Assembly: GCA_045590615.1 (NCBI GenBank)
Contig: JAZNRH010000001.1
Coordinates: 1-16,963 of the forward strand
From: RGIG6353 sp045590615
Lineage (GTDB): Bacteria > Bacillota > Clostridia > Oscillospirales > SIG627
Direction of reading: 5' to 3'
DNA: 16,963 nt
The notes below the pieces were generated by a model. That model had not been told where the DNA came from and ran no database searches. It saw only the letters and a program-made list of their open reading frames with translations. Below, piece after piece: positions 1 through 7,491 of this stretch. The first letter of the stretch is position 1. Every line of letters begins with the position of its first letter. A program made the translations under genes and the position numbers.

Positions 1-42
1 TTATTTCATGATGCGGATATTCTCAAAGGGAAAATAGGTTGG

Positions 43-276
43 TTATCTGTGTGATACTGACCGATTAAAAATACTGCAAAAATTGTACAAAAGCAAAACA
101 CGACATTCAATCGAATGTCGTGTTTTTTCTTTGGCGCAACATTGTTGTATTGACTTTATCTCATAAAAAAATAAGCTTATTGCCGTACCAAATTTCACAT
201 TGTTTACTACACCATTTTGGCGTGGAGTTTTATAGAGATATGAAAATGGCATATATTTTACTATTCCAAGTTTCAT
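43..276 (-). CDS. Doubtful small ORF, 77 codons
   Basis: The ATG at 276 is preceded by a well-placed AAAAAGGAG ribosome binding site about 9 bases upstream, which is the only real support. The first 45 or so residues are mixed basic and aromatic, with no motif I recognise. The later part is read through the terminator hairpin at 95-126, which argues against the full-length frame being a real protein. It begins just past the ATPase terminator at 312-350, so it would need its own promoter, and I see no clear one. It may be a decayed gene start, a short leader peptide or chance. No function is proposed. Confidence 0.2.
   Translation of the reverse strand: MKLGIVKYMPFSYLYKTPRQNGVVNNVKFGTAISLFFYEIKSIQQCCAKEKTRHSIECRVLLLYNFCSIFNRSVSHR
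95..130 (+). terminator. Hairpin terminator, probably bidirectional
   Basis: A perfect 14-bp stem (95-108 with 113-126, arm AAAACACGACATTC) closes a four-base loop, AATC. On the plus strand it runs into six Ts and CTTT, so it would end a plus-strand transcript entering from the left edge. The minus strand also has T-rich sequence after the stem, so it could act both ways. Confidence 0.75.
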
Positions 277-305
277 ATTTTTATATCTCCTTTTTAAGAC
301 TTATA

Positions 306-350
306 TAAAAAGCCAATATGACATAATTTAAATAATTATATCATATTGGC
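306..350 (-). terminator. Intrinsic terminator of the P-type ATPase gene
   Basis: Arms 312-321 and 341-350 pair perfectly over 10 bp (GCCAATATGA). After one C/A mismatch, 323-328 pairs with 334-339, leaving a five-base loop. On the minus strand the stem is followed by TTTTTATA. It lies about 30 bases past the ATPase stop codon, the right place to end that transcript. Confidence 0.8.
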
Positions 351-378
351 AATTTTATTTCAAGAGTTTTAATTACAA

Positions 379-3000
379 TTAAGCTTTTTTCTTAAAAAGC
401 TTTACGATTTCGACAATCGGGATTGTCAGTATCGCAAGAGTGAGTGCTACGAAGTATTCTGCAAGGTTGATATGCTCAAAGCCGAAAAGATTTGAAAGTG
501 CAGGAACGAAAATGAGGGCTGTAGTTAATGCAAGAGATAATATCATCGTTCCCCAAAGGAGCATATTATGTGTTTTCAGCTTGAACACCGAGCCGTGCGA
601 GCGCATATTGAACGAGTGGAAAATTTCCGCCATTGACATAGCAAGAAAAGCCATAGTCATACCGTCAGGGCTTTGCGTGATTTCCCATTTTCCCGATTCC
701 ATAAAGTGTCCGATAAAATATGCAGCGAGTGTAATAACCGAAACCATAATACCCTGATATGCTACGTTGAAGCCCATACCGTTTGCAAAAATGCCCTCGT
801 TGCTTTTACGTGGTTTTCTTTCCATAATATCGGGTTCAGCTTTTTCTGCACCGAGAGCGAGTGCCGGGAGAGAGTCTGTGACAAGGTTGATGAAGAGAAT
901 GTGTGCAGGCTTGAGGATTGTAAAGCCACAAAGCGTTGCAATGAATATGCTTATAACCTCACTCAGATTTGATGAAAGCAGGAATTGAATACATTTGCAA
1001 ATGTTGTCAAATATTCTTCTTCCTTCGGCAACAGCCGAAACAATGGTCGCAAAATTATCGTCTGCAAGTATCATATCGGCAACGTTTTTGGTTACGTCTG
1101 TGCCTGTAATTCCCATACCTATACCGATGTCAGCGTTCTTTATTGAGGGCGCATCGTTTACACCGTCACCTGTCATAGCAGTCACCATTCCACGCTTGCG
1201 CCAGGCGTTTACTATTCTGACCTTGTGCTCGGGCTGAACTCGTGCGTATACCGAATACTTAGTTATAAGCTCGTCAAATTCTTCATCTGAGTATTTGTCA
1301 ATTTCAGCGCCCGTAATAGCTTCGTCGGCACTCTTTATGATTCCGAGCGTTTTAGCAATCGCAACAGCCGTATCCTTGTGGTCTCCCGTAATCATAATAG
1401 GACGGATACCTGCCTTGACACATTCTGCAACGGCGTCGGTTACCTCGGGTCTGACGGGGTCAATCATACCGACGAGCCCGATAAATATCAGGTTATTCTC
1501 AACAGCTTCGCTTGTCAGAATTGTCGGCTTCTGGTCGTGTAGCTTATAAGCGCAGGCTAATACTCGAAGGGCTTGAGAAGCGAATTCAGTATTCTTTGAA
1601 AGAATTTCCTGCTTGCTTGCATCGGTAAGCTCTGATATTTCACCGTTATTCAGAATATGAGTACACCTTGCCAGCAGCTCGTCGGGTGCGCCCTTTGTAT
1701 ATTGTATAATCTCATTGCCTCTTTGATGAATGGTTGACATCATTTTTCTGCCTGAGTCAAATGGGACTTCGGCAATTCGGGGTTCTTTTGCAGACAGGTC
1801 ACCTTTGAAAAGCTTGAGACTTGTAGCATAGTTTACCAATGCACATTCCGTAGGTTCTCCGATTGCCTCTCCTTTTTCGTCGGGCTCAGCGTCGGAGCAA
1901 AGAGCCATAGCAGTAGCAAGAATTGTCTCGTTATCACTCCACTTGTCAACTACCGTCATTTTGTTTTGCGTGAGAGTACCCGTTTTGTCCGAGCAGATAA
2001 CCTGCGTACAGCCGAGCGTTTCGACAGCTGTCAGCTTTCTGATAATAGCCTTTTGCTTGGACATTTTGGTAACGCCCATTGACAGAACTATCGTTACGAC
2101 GGCAGCTAAGCCCTCGGGAATTGCAGCAACGGCAAGACTTACAGCGAGCATAAAGCTATCAAGGATTGTGGTTGTGTCAAAGTTTCCGTTTCTGACAAGG
2201 GTGAAGGCGAACATAAATACGCAAATTCCGAGTACAAGCTTTGTGAGTAGCTTTGAGAGCTGAGAAAGTCTTTTTTGGAGAGGCGTTTCTCCGTCTTTTG
2301 CTTCGGTGATTGCCGTCGCAATCTTGCCCATTTCGGTGTCCATACCCGTGGAGACAACGACCATTGCACCTCTGCCGTAAACTACCACTGAGCCCATATA
2401 GCACATATTTTTTCTGTCACCGAGAGGAACCTCTCCGTTGTCAGAGGTCAATTCATAATCAAATTTGTCGGTCGGAACAGACTCTCCCGTAAGGGCAGCC
2501 TCTTCGATTTTCAGACTTGCAGATTCGATTATTCTGCCGTCGGCAGGAACAGCGTCACCTGCCTCGAGGATTACGATGTCTCCCTTGACCAAATCCTCGC
2601 TTTTAACGGTAATATGCTTTCCGTCACGAATGACCTTTGATGTTGCAGCCGACATTTCTTTTAGTGCGTCAATGGCTTTTTCTGCCTTACTTTCCTGTAC
2701 AACACCGAGTATTGTGTTAAGTACTACTACTGCCAAAATAATGAAAACGTCGGTCAAGCCCTCACCTTCAATCAGGGCAGTAATACCCGAAACGATTGCA
2801 GCACCGATTAAAACCAGCACCATCGGGTCGGCAAGCTCACCGATAATTCTTTGGAAGAGGGTCTTTTTCTTGCCCTCAATCAGCTTGTTCTTTCCGTTTT
2901 TTTCCAAGCGTGCGCTCGCCTCATGGCTTGTAAGACCGAGCTCGCGAGAGGTTTCCAGAGAGGATAAAACCTCTTCTTTGGGAATGAGATAGTGTTTCAT
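379..3000 (-). CDS. P-type IIA cation ATPase, probable Mn2+/Ca2+ exporter
   Basis: An 873-residue ATP-driven cation pump of the SERCA/PMR1 type (P-type IIA), full length for the family. Visible parts in order: N-terminal cation-ATPase domain; TGES actuator loop at 171-174; PEGL in membrane segment 4 at 295-298; phosphorylated Asp338 in the DKTGT motif; nucleotide-binding domain with KGAPD near 436-440; TGDGVNDAP hinge near 610-618; and a C-terminal membrane bundle. Ion-site residues match SERCA site II: Glu296, Asn678 and Glu681 (SSNLSE), and Asn705, Thr708, Asp709 (NLVTD). Homologues are usually labelled calcium-transporting, but the leader carries a yybP-ykoY-like riboswitch, and that class controls manganese exporters including P-type ATPases. 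I therefore infer Mn2+ export, possibly with Ca2+. The start follows AAAGGAT about 9 bases upstream. It is transcribed alone or by read-through from the exchanger gene, and ends at the hairpin at 312-350. Confidence 0.93.
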   Translation of the reverse strand: MKHYLIPKEEVLSSLETSRELGLTSHEASARLEKNGKNKLIEGKKKTLFQRIIGELADPMVLVLIGAAIVSGITALIEGEGLTDVFIILAVVVLNTILGVVQESKAEKAIDALKEMSAATSKVIRDGKHITVKSEDLVKGDIVILEAGDAVPADGRIIESASLKIEEAALTGESVPTDKFDYELTSDNGEVPLGDRKNMCYMGSVVVYGRGAMVVVSTGMDTEMGKIATAITEAKDGETPLQKRLSQLSKLLTKLVLGICVFMFAFTLVRNGNFDTTTILDSFMLAVSLAVAAIPEGLAAVVTIVLSMGVTKMSKQKAIIRKLTAVETLGCTQVICSDKTGTLTQNKMTVVDKWSDNETILATAMALCSDAEPDEKGEAIGEPTECALVNYATSLKLFKGDLSAKEPRIAEVPFDSGRKMMSTIHQRGNEIIQYTKGAPDELLARCTHILNNGEISELTDASKQEILSKNTEFASQALRVLACAYKLHDQKPTILTSEAVENNLIFIGLVGMIDPVRPEVTDAVAECVKAGIRPIMITGDHKDTAVAIAKTLGIIKSADEAITGAEIDKYSDEEFDELITKYSVYARVQPEHKVRIVNAWRKRGMVTAMTGDGVNDAPSIKNADIGIGMGITGTDVTKNVADMILADDNFATIVSAVAEGRRIFDNICKCIQFLLSSNLSEVISIFIATLCGFTILKPAHILFINLVTDSLPALALGAEKAEPDIMERKPRKSNEGIFANGMGFNVAYQGIMVSVITLAAYFIGHFMESGKWEITQSPDGMTMAFLAMSMAEIFHSFNMRSHGSVFKLKTHNMLLWGTMILSLALTTALIFVPALSNLFGFEHINLAEYFVALTLAILTIPIVEIVKLFKKKA

Positions 3001-3041
3001 CTTTCGTATCCTTTCTATAGTATGTTATTAATAGTATGCAC

Positions 3042-3085
3042 AAAAAAGACGAGACTTAACTGCGTTTTTACAGTTAAGTCTCGTC
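3042..3085 (-). terminator. Riboswitch expression platform terminator
   Basis: A perfect 15-bp stem (3071-3085 with 3048-3062, arm GACGAGACTTAACTG) and an 8-base loop are followed on the minus strand by TTTTTTG. It sits in the leader, about 45 bases before the ATPase start codon. Its 5' arm contains the GACGAGACTT segment that would form part of the upstream aptamer, so the two folds exclude each other. This is the arrangement expected for ligand-induced read-through. Confidence 0.85.
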
Positions 3086-3161
3086 ATTTAAGAATAAGTC
3101 GGAAAAAAATCGTACTGACGGCTTATTCACACTATTCGTGTTGACTACTCCCTTAAGAGTT
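3048..3161 (-). ncRNA. yybP-ykoY (Mn2+) riboswitch, candidate
   Basis: The leader of the ATPase gene reads, 5' to 3' on the minus strand, CTTAAGGGAGTAGTC (3158-3144), a small ACAC/GTGT hairpin, a GAATAAG/CTTATTC stem (3128-3122 with 3098-3092) and then ACGAGACTTAAC. The GGGAGTAG loop and the CGAGAC segment are, from memory, the two conserved loops of the yybP-ykoY manganese riboswitch. TTAAG and CTTAA pair as P1. The 3' part of the aptamer is also the 5' arm of a strong terminator, so Mn2+ binding should favour read-through. Known members control mntP-, yybP- and yoaB-type exporters. I could not run a covariance search; motif and gene context agree well. Confidence 0.8.
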
Positions 3162-3167
3162 GAAGTC

Positions 3168-3173
3168 ATTTTA
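3168..3173 (-). promoter_or_regulatory. Candidate -10 element for the riboswitch transcript
   Basis: On the minus strand TAAAAT is preceded by TGA, an extended -10 (TGnTAAAAT). No good -35 hexamer is seen 16-18 bases upstream. Transcription would start near 3161, just before the riboswitch P1 strand, giving a leader of about 160 bases. The position fits the aptamer well, but the element is short and the region is AT-rich. Confidence 0.45.
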
Positions 3174-3221
3174 TCATCTGATTGTTAATATTAGGTTAAA
3201 ATGAGTTGAATTTTTTGTTAA

Positions 3222-4190
3222 TTAAAGTATGAATTGGAGCGCGCAGAAGCCTGCGTATAATGCGAGAAGCAGAATTCCCTGCCAGCGCGCGAGTTTCTTT
3301 GTTTTGAAAGTGGGAAGGGCAAGGATTGACATTACCACGAGCATCAAGGGAATATCAAGCACAAGAGAGCTGTTTTTACCCATAATTGTATTACCGACAG
3401 GAACTGCAAAGGGCGCCAGTGAAATAGAAGCTCCCGAAACGAGAACGAGATTGAATAGGTTTGCACCGAGTATATTACCAACCGAAAGAGAATGATGTCC
3501 CTTTATGAGAGAGGTAATGGCAGTTACAAGCTCGGGGAGTGAAGTGCCAAGAGCCACGAAGGTGAGAGCGATTACCGTTTCAGGAACACCGAGAGCCTTT
3601 GCAATAAGAGTTCCGTTGTCTACCAATAAATCAGCGCCAATTGCAATAAGTGCAGCTCCTAAAACAAGAAAACCAATTTCCCAGACAAGAGAGCGAGAGG
3701 CAGCTTCCTCTTGCTCCTGAGCCTCGTTGTTACCGTCGTTTTTCAAGCCCTGTCTTACTGTGATGAACATATAAAGAGCAAAGACTAAGAGAAGGATAAT
3801 ACCAATCCAACGGTAGAAGTAGCCGAAGATGTATGCGGAAACGAGGTAAATTGCCGAAGCGATAAAGAAGAATATCACCGGCATTTTAAGTGATTTTGTG
3901 TCTGTTTTGCTCGGGTGAACTGTGATTGAAATTGCAGCAATAAGCGATGTGTTACAAATGATTGAGCCGATTGCATTTCCGTATGCCATAGCGCCCTGAC
4001 CGTTCAACGCGCCCGAAACCGAAACCATAACCTCGGGGAGTGTTGTGCCAATCGAAACGATAGTTGCTCCAACGATTATTTCGGGAATGTGAAAGCGTCT
4101 TGCAATTCCCGTTGCTCCATCAACAAACCAATCTCCACCCTTGATCAAGAGCAGAAGTCCTAAAATAAACAAAATTACAGGTACTAACAT
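3222..4190 (-). CDS. CaCA-family cation/Na+ exchanger (YrbG-like)
   Basis: A 322-residue membrane protein of the calcium/cation antiporter superfamily, which swaps Ca2+ or a related divalent ion for Na+ or H+. It shows the two inverted alpha repeats typical of the family: GTTLPE at 48-53 followed by GNAIGS, and GTSLPE at 215-220 followed by GNILGANLFN. Between them lies a short hydrophilic acidic loop (about 149-168) that I expect to be cytoplasmic. Length matches the usual 310-340 residues. It follows murC by 22 bases, with AAAAAGGAG 8 bases before the start, so the two are probably cotranscribed. No terminator is visible after it before the riboswitch promoter. Being next to a P-type cation pump, it likely shares a role in divalent-ion balance. 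The ion actually carried cannot be read from the sequence. Confidence 0.92.
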   Translation of the reverse strand: MLVPVILFILGLLLLIKGGDWFVDGATGIARRFHIPEIIVGATIVSIGTTLPEVMVSVSGALNGQGAMAYGNAIGSIICNTSLIAAISITVHPSKTDTKSLKMPVIFFFIASAIYLVSAYIFGYFYRWIGIILLLVFALYMFITVRQGLKNDGNNEAQEQEEAASRSLVWEIGFLVLGAALIAIGADLLVDNGTLIAKALGVPETVIALTFVALGTSLPELVTAITSLIKGHHSLSVGNILGANLFNLVLVSGASISLAPFAVPVGNTIMGKNSSLVLDIPLMLVVMSILALPTFKTKKLARWQGILLLALYAGFCALQFIL

Positions 4191-4212
4191 TTTTATTCTC
4201 CTTTTTAATTCC

Positions 4213-5571
4213 TTATATTTTTAGATTTATTATATCACCAGCACCCATAATGATGAGAAGGTCATCGGGGGAAAGCAGAGTTTTAAGATAGCCGGAAATG
4301 GCATTAAAATCACCGACGTATTTGCCGTGGGGAATTGCATCGGCAAGATTTTTTGAGGAAATGCCACACGTGTTTTGCTCTCTTGCAGCATATATATCAG
4401 CAAAAATCACCTCGTCACAATCATTAAATGAGGCAACGAAGGAGTTGAACAGGTCGTTGGTTCTTGAATAGGTATGAGGCTGATACACTACGATTACACG
4501 CTTTTTTTCAAGCGAGCGCGCCGTTGAGAGAGTTGCGCGTATTTCGTCGGGGTGGTGCGCGTAGTCATCGTAAATTTCAGCACCGTTGTAGTTTTTTCTG
4601 TATTGAAAACGTCGTCCTACTCCACGAAAGTCCTCAAGTCCTTTTTTTATAGTATCAGGTGAAAGCCCCGATATATGTGCTGCACCTATTGCTGCAAGCG
4701 CATTGCTCACCTGAAATTCACCGGGCACCTTCAGCGTTATCGTTGTAAGATATTCGCCTTTTGCATAAGCGTCAAAGGTAGCAAAGCCTTTATTCATTGT
4801 GATATTGTCGGCGTAATAATCAGCACCTTTGTCTTTGGTTGAAAAAAACAGAGTATCACCCTTGAATTTTTTCGTTGCCGAAACAGCGTTTTCGTTGTCT
4901 CTGCAAACGAGAGCCAAGCCCGAAATTTCCATAAAACGTGTATAAGAGTCTTTCATCTGGTCAAGACTTAAAAAGTAATCGGTATGGTCGAGCTCAACGT
5001 TTAATACAACGGATAGTGTAGGTGCAAAAGACAGAAAGGAGTCCTTATATTCACAAGCTTCAAAAATAAAAGAATTTTTATCTCCGATTTTAAGACCCGA
5101 ATTGATAGTCGGAAGGTCTGCTCCAATCATAATCGTCGGGTTGGTGTCGGAGGATAAAAAGATTTGCGAGAGCATACCCGAGGTGGTCGATTTGCCGTGC
5201 GTGCCTGAAATTCCAATTCTTGTTTTATAGCACTTCATCAATTCGCCAAGAAAATCAGCCCTGACAACGCAGTTGATATTTTTCTTACGGGCAAGGCAGA
5301 TTATGGGGTTGTCATCTTTGATAGCAGCAGTATAGACTACCAGCCCTACGTTATCGAGAGAGGGGATTTCGTCACCGTATACGACGTCAATTCCGTGGGC
5401 TTCCACGAGGTTCGTATAAGGGCCTTTACGCTCGTCGTAGCCCGAAACTTTGTATCCCATATCAACGAGCAAAAGTGCAATTGACGACATACTTACGCCA
5501 CCAATACCAAGAATTAAACAAATTTTATCAGAAATTTGTGCATTATAACAGAATTTACTTTTTGTTAACAT
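4213..5571 (-). CDS. murC: UDP-N-acetylmuramate--L-alanine ligase
   Basis: MurC adds L-alanine to UDP-N-acetylmuramic acid with ATP, the first peptide step of cytoplasmic peptidoglycan precursor synthesis. The 452-residue product has the N-terminal UDP-binding loop GIGGVSM (about 22-28), the Mur-ligase ATP loop SGTHGKSTT (122-130), a central domain with ACEYKDSF, and the C-terminal DDYAHHP motif that marks MurC. I choose the ATG at 5571: it has GGAAGGTG a few bases upstream, whereas the in-frame ATG at 5586 (five codons longer) has no ribosome binding site. It is divergent from spoVG and leads a probable two-gene transcript with the exchanger. A Mur ligase paired with an ion exchanger is not an obvious functional link. 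Confidence 0.95.
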   Translation of the reverse strand: MLTKSKFCYNAQISDKICLILGIGGVSMSSIALLLVDMGYKVSGYDERKGPYTNLVEAHGIDVVYGDEIPSLDNVGLVVYTAAIKDDNPIICLARKKNINCVVRADFLGELMKCYKTRIGISGTHGKSTTSGMLSQIFLSSDTNPTIMIGADLPTINSGLKIGDKNSFIFEACEYKDSFLSFAPTLSVVLNVELDHTDYFLSLDQMKDSYTRFMEISGLALVCRDNENAVSATKKFKGDTLFFSTKDKGADYYADNITMNKGFATFDAYAKGEYLTTITLKVPGEFQVSNALAAIGAAHISGLSPDTIKKGLEDFRGVGRRFQYRKNYNGAEIYDDYAHHPDEIRATLSTARSLEKKRVIVVYQPHTYSRTNDLFNSFVASFNDCDEVIFADIYAAREQNTCGISSKNLADAIPHGKYVGDFNAISGYLKTLLSPDDLLIIMGAGDIINLKI

Positions 5572-5586
5572 CTTTGCACCTTCCAT

Positions 5587-5615
5587 TTAATAATATAAAT
5601 ATAAAATCATATCAA
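5587..5615 (-). promoter_or_regulatory. Candidate promoter of murC
   Basis: On the minus strand TTGATA (5615-5610), a 17-base spacer and TATTAA (5592-5587) form a plausible housekeeping promoter. It would start transcription only about 10 bases before the murC start codon, leaving a very short leader. The region is very AT-rich, so chance matches are likely. Confidence 0.35.
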
Positions 5616-5657
5616 GTTCTAATTGAAGTAAAATACAACAAAAGGAGAAAAAAGTCT

Positions 5658-5939
5658 ATGCAAATTACAGACATTAAAATCAGAAAGACATTTGAAGACG
5701 GACCCCTTAAGGCAGTTGTATCTCTTACTTTTGATGCACAGCTTGCAGTACACGACATCAAGGTGATTTATGCAAACGACAGATATTTCATTGTAATGCC
5801 CAGTCGCAAAAATGGAGATGGAACTTATCGAGACATCGCACACCCGATTAACGCTGAATTTAGAGTAATGGTTGAAGAAGCAGTTCTTGCAGCCTACAAC
5901 GAAGAGCTTAAAAGGGTAGAGGAAACGACCGAAGAATAA
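5658..5939 (+). CDS. spoVG: SpoVG family regulator
   Basis: A 93-residue SpoVG homologue. SpoVG proteins are small nucleic-acid-binding regulators, first known for septation and sporulation effects in Bacillus and later found widely in Firmicutes as pleiotropic regulators. The family core is clear: MQITDIKIRK at the start, VHDIKVI near residue 32, FIVMPSRK near 46, and the diagnostic RDIAHPIN near 58. The C-terminus is short and acidic. The frame is open upstream to 5475, but the start at 5658 fits both family length and the AAAGGAG site at 5641-5647, about 10 bases before the ATG. It forms a single-gene unit ended by the hairpin at 5938-5966. Its presence fits a spore-forming lineage but does not prove sporulation. 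Confidence 0.95.
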   Translation: MQITDIKIRKTFEDGPLKAVVSLTFDAQLAVHDIKVIYANDRYFIVMPSRKNGDGTYRDIAHPINAEFRVMVEEAVLAAYNEELKRVEETTEE

Positions 5940-5975
5940 AAGTGGGAGATTGCATCTCCCACTTTTAATTTTTAC
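5938..5975. terminator. Shared terminator between spoVG and rnfB
   Basis: A perfect 13-bp stem (5938-5950 with 5954-5966, arm AAAAGTGGGAGAT) has a TGC loop. The plus strand continues TTTTAATTTTT, ending spoVG immediately after its stop codon. On the minus strand the stem ends in TTTTATTC, so it can also stop transcripts arriving from the rnf operon, whose last stop codon is about 45 bases away. Confidence 0.85.
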
Positions 5976-6009
5976 TTATAGGAGAAATGCACTAAAGTAT
6001 ATTTTAACA

Positions 6010-6897
6010 TCATTTCTCCGAATTGTCCATAGTTTTTTCGCTGTTTTCATTAATTTTTTCTTCAGGGGTTTTCTTGCTTTTTGCTCCGGGGTGAACGCTT
6101 GACGACCATATAATGTGCCTCGGGCATACGTCGAAGCAGTTGCCACAGTTGGTACAAAGAGAATAATCTATTCTTGCAAGGTTATCAATTACCTTGATTG
6201 CACCCGACGGACAGTTCTTTTCACAGAGCTTACAGCCGATACAACCAACCTCACACCAGCTCTTGGTTGCTACGCCCTTTTCGGTACACTTACAGCCAAC
6301 CCAATATTCAGCTTCAAACGGGATAAGAGCGATAAGTCCTTTAGGACAAGCTTTAACGCAAGCGCCACAAGCCTGACACTTATTGTAATCAACAGCAGCT
6401 GTGCCGTTGATTATTTTTATTGCATCGAACTTACACGCTTCAACGCAGGTTCCATATCCCATACAACCGTTTGGACAAAGCTTGTGACCACCTGCCAATT
6501 TGGCTGCCGAAATACAGTCGTGGATACCTTCATAATTGTATTTGAGCTTTGCAAGGTCGGATGTTCCACTGCACATTACCTGCGCTCTCATACGCACCTG
6601 TTGGGTGGCTTCAATTCCCATAACCTCGGCGATTTTTTTAATCGAATCAGGGCTTGCCACAGAGCATTTTGAGGGATTTGCCTCACCCTTGGCGATTGCT
6701 TCAGCCATAGCTGCACAGCCTGCATAGCCACAGCCACCACAGTTTGCAGAGGGCAGATTTTCGAGTATCTGTTCGATTCTCGGATCTTCCTTGACCTTGA
6801 GGTATTTTGCTGCAAAAGACAGAGCAATTCCGAGCGCGCCACCGATGACCAAGAACCATACGGCAGCGAGCACTATATTAATAATATATTCATTCAT
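6010..6897 (-). CDS. rnfB: Rnf complex iron-sulfur subunit RnfB
   Basis: RnfB is the ferredoxin-docking, electron-entry subunit of the Rnf ferredoxin:NAD+ oxidoreductase. The 295-residue protein has an N-terminal membrane anchor (about 5-30), then a four-cysteine cluster site, CGGCGYAGC with Cys78 (Cys53, 56, 61, 78). A cysteine-rich tail follows with clear motifs at 141-155, 174-184, 215-229 and 248-258. The cysteine count would allow about five or six 4Fe-4S clusters, as in RnfB of acetogenic clostridia. It ends in a hydrophilic Lys/Glu-rich tail (about 271-295) without a recognisable function. It is the last gene of the operon, 15 bases after rnfA, with GGGAGG 8 bases before the start. Confidence 0.95.
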   Translation of the reverse strand: MNEYIINIVLAAVWFLVIGGALGIALSFAAKYLKVKEDPRIEQILENLPSANCGGCGYAGCAAMAEAIAKGEANPSKCSVASPDSIKKIAEVMGIEATQQVRMRAQVMCSGTSDLAKLKYNYEGIHDCISAAKLAGGHKLCPNGCMGYGTCVEACKFDAIKIINGTAAVDYNKCQACGACVKACPKGLIALIPFEAEYWVGCKCTEKGVATKSWCEVGCIGCKLCEKNCPSGAIKVIDNLARIDYSLCTNCGNCFDVCPRHIIWSSSVHPGAKSKKTPEEKINENSEKTMDNSEK

Positions 6898-6912
6898 TGT
6901 GTTTTCCTCCCA

Positions 6913-7491
6913 TTATAAGCTGATTCCCGAGAAGCCCGAGAACGCCATTGCTATAAGTCCTGCCGAAAGCAGAAGAATGGGCACTCCCTTGAACGCCTTA
7001 GGAGGATTGCAGAATCTGAGTCTTTCTCTTACTCCTGCAAATATGAGGAGAGCAACTGTAAAACCGATTGCTGCTGCAAGTCCGAACACAACCGACTCGA
7101 GAAAATTGTAGTCGTTCTGAATATTGAGAAGAGCAGCACCGAGAACGGCACAGTTCGTAGTAATAAGAGGAAGATATATTCCGAGCGCCTGATATAAGGC
7201 AGGCACGAATTTTTTGAGGAACATTTCTATGATTTGAACGAGCGCTGCAATAATCAGAATGAAGGCTATAGTTTTAATATATTCAAGTCCTGACTCAACG
7301 AGAATAAATTTATACACAAGCCAGGTAAGAGCCGAGGCAATTGTCATAACGAACATAACTGCAAAGCCCATACCTGCTGCAGTAGACGGCTTTTCCGAAA
7401 CTCCGAGGAAAGGGCATATACCCAAAAATCTTGAGAAAATAAAGTTTTCTGTAATAATGGCAGCAAAGGCTATAAGGAGTAATTCTTTCAT
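6913..7491 (-). CDS. rnfA: Rnf complex membrane subunit RnfA
   Basis: RnfA is an integral membrane subunit that, with RnfE, holds a 2Fe-2S cluster inside the membrane and carries electrons across it. The 192-residue product is almost wholly hydrophobic with about six membrane segments, the family length. It has the conserved NFIFSRFLGICPFLG stretch with Cys26, and TTNCAVLG with Cys114, the two cysteines expected as cluster ligands. The start lies directly against the rnfE stop codon, and its AAGGAGG site falls in the last codons of rnfE, so the two are tightly coupled. Confidence 0.96.
   Translation of the reverse strand: MKELLLIAFAAIITENFIFSRFLGICPFLGVSEKPSTAAGMGFAVMFVMTIASALTWLVYKFILVESGLEYIKTIAFILIIAALVQIIEMFLKKFVPALYQALGIYLPLITTNCAVLGAALLNIQNDYNFLESVVFGLAAAIGFTVALLIFAGVRERLRFCNPPKAFKGVPILLLSAGLIAMAFSGFSGISL

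Larger units (their letters stand above)
1..378. other. Intergenic stretch, no confident gene
   Basis: No gene is called here with confidence. On the plus strand the first frame is open from base 1 to a TGA ending at 54 (17 codons). This could be the tail of a plus-strand gene that starts outside the window, and the terminator hairpin at 95-128 would suit it, but 17 codons are too few to identify anything. On the minus strand a 77-codon frame starts at 276 and is listed separately as doubtful. The stretch otherwise holds two hairpins that serve as terminators. Confidence 0.6.

Noticed and set aside
2465..2992. Plus-strand open frame of 175 codons inside the ATPase gene
   Set aside because: It lies fully antisense to a gene with all P-type ATPase motifs and has no family features of its own; a shadow of codon bias.
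3042..3085. Reading the hairpin only as the terminator of the exchanger gene
   Set aside because: It is about 140 bases past that gene, lies in the ATPase leader, and shares its 5' arm with conserved aptamer sequence, so a riboswitch platform explains it better.
5475..5657. Upstream extension of the spoVG frame to 5475
   Set aside because: It would overlap the murC start and add 61 residues not found in SpoVG; the 5658 start has a ribosome binding site and family length.
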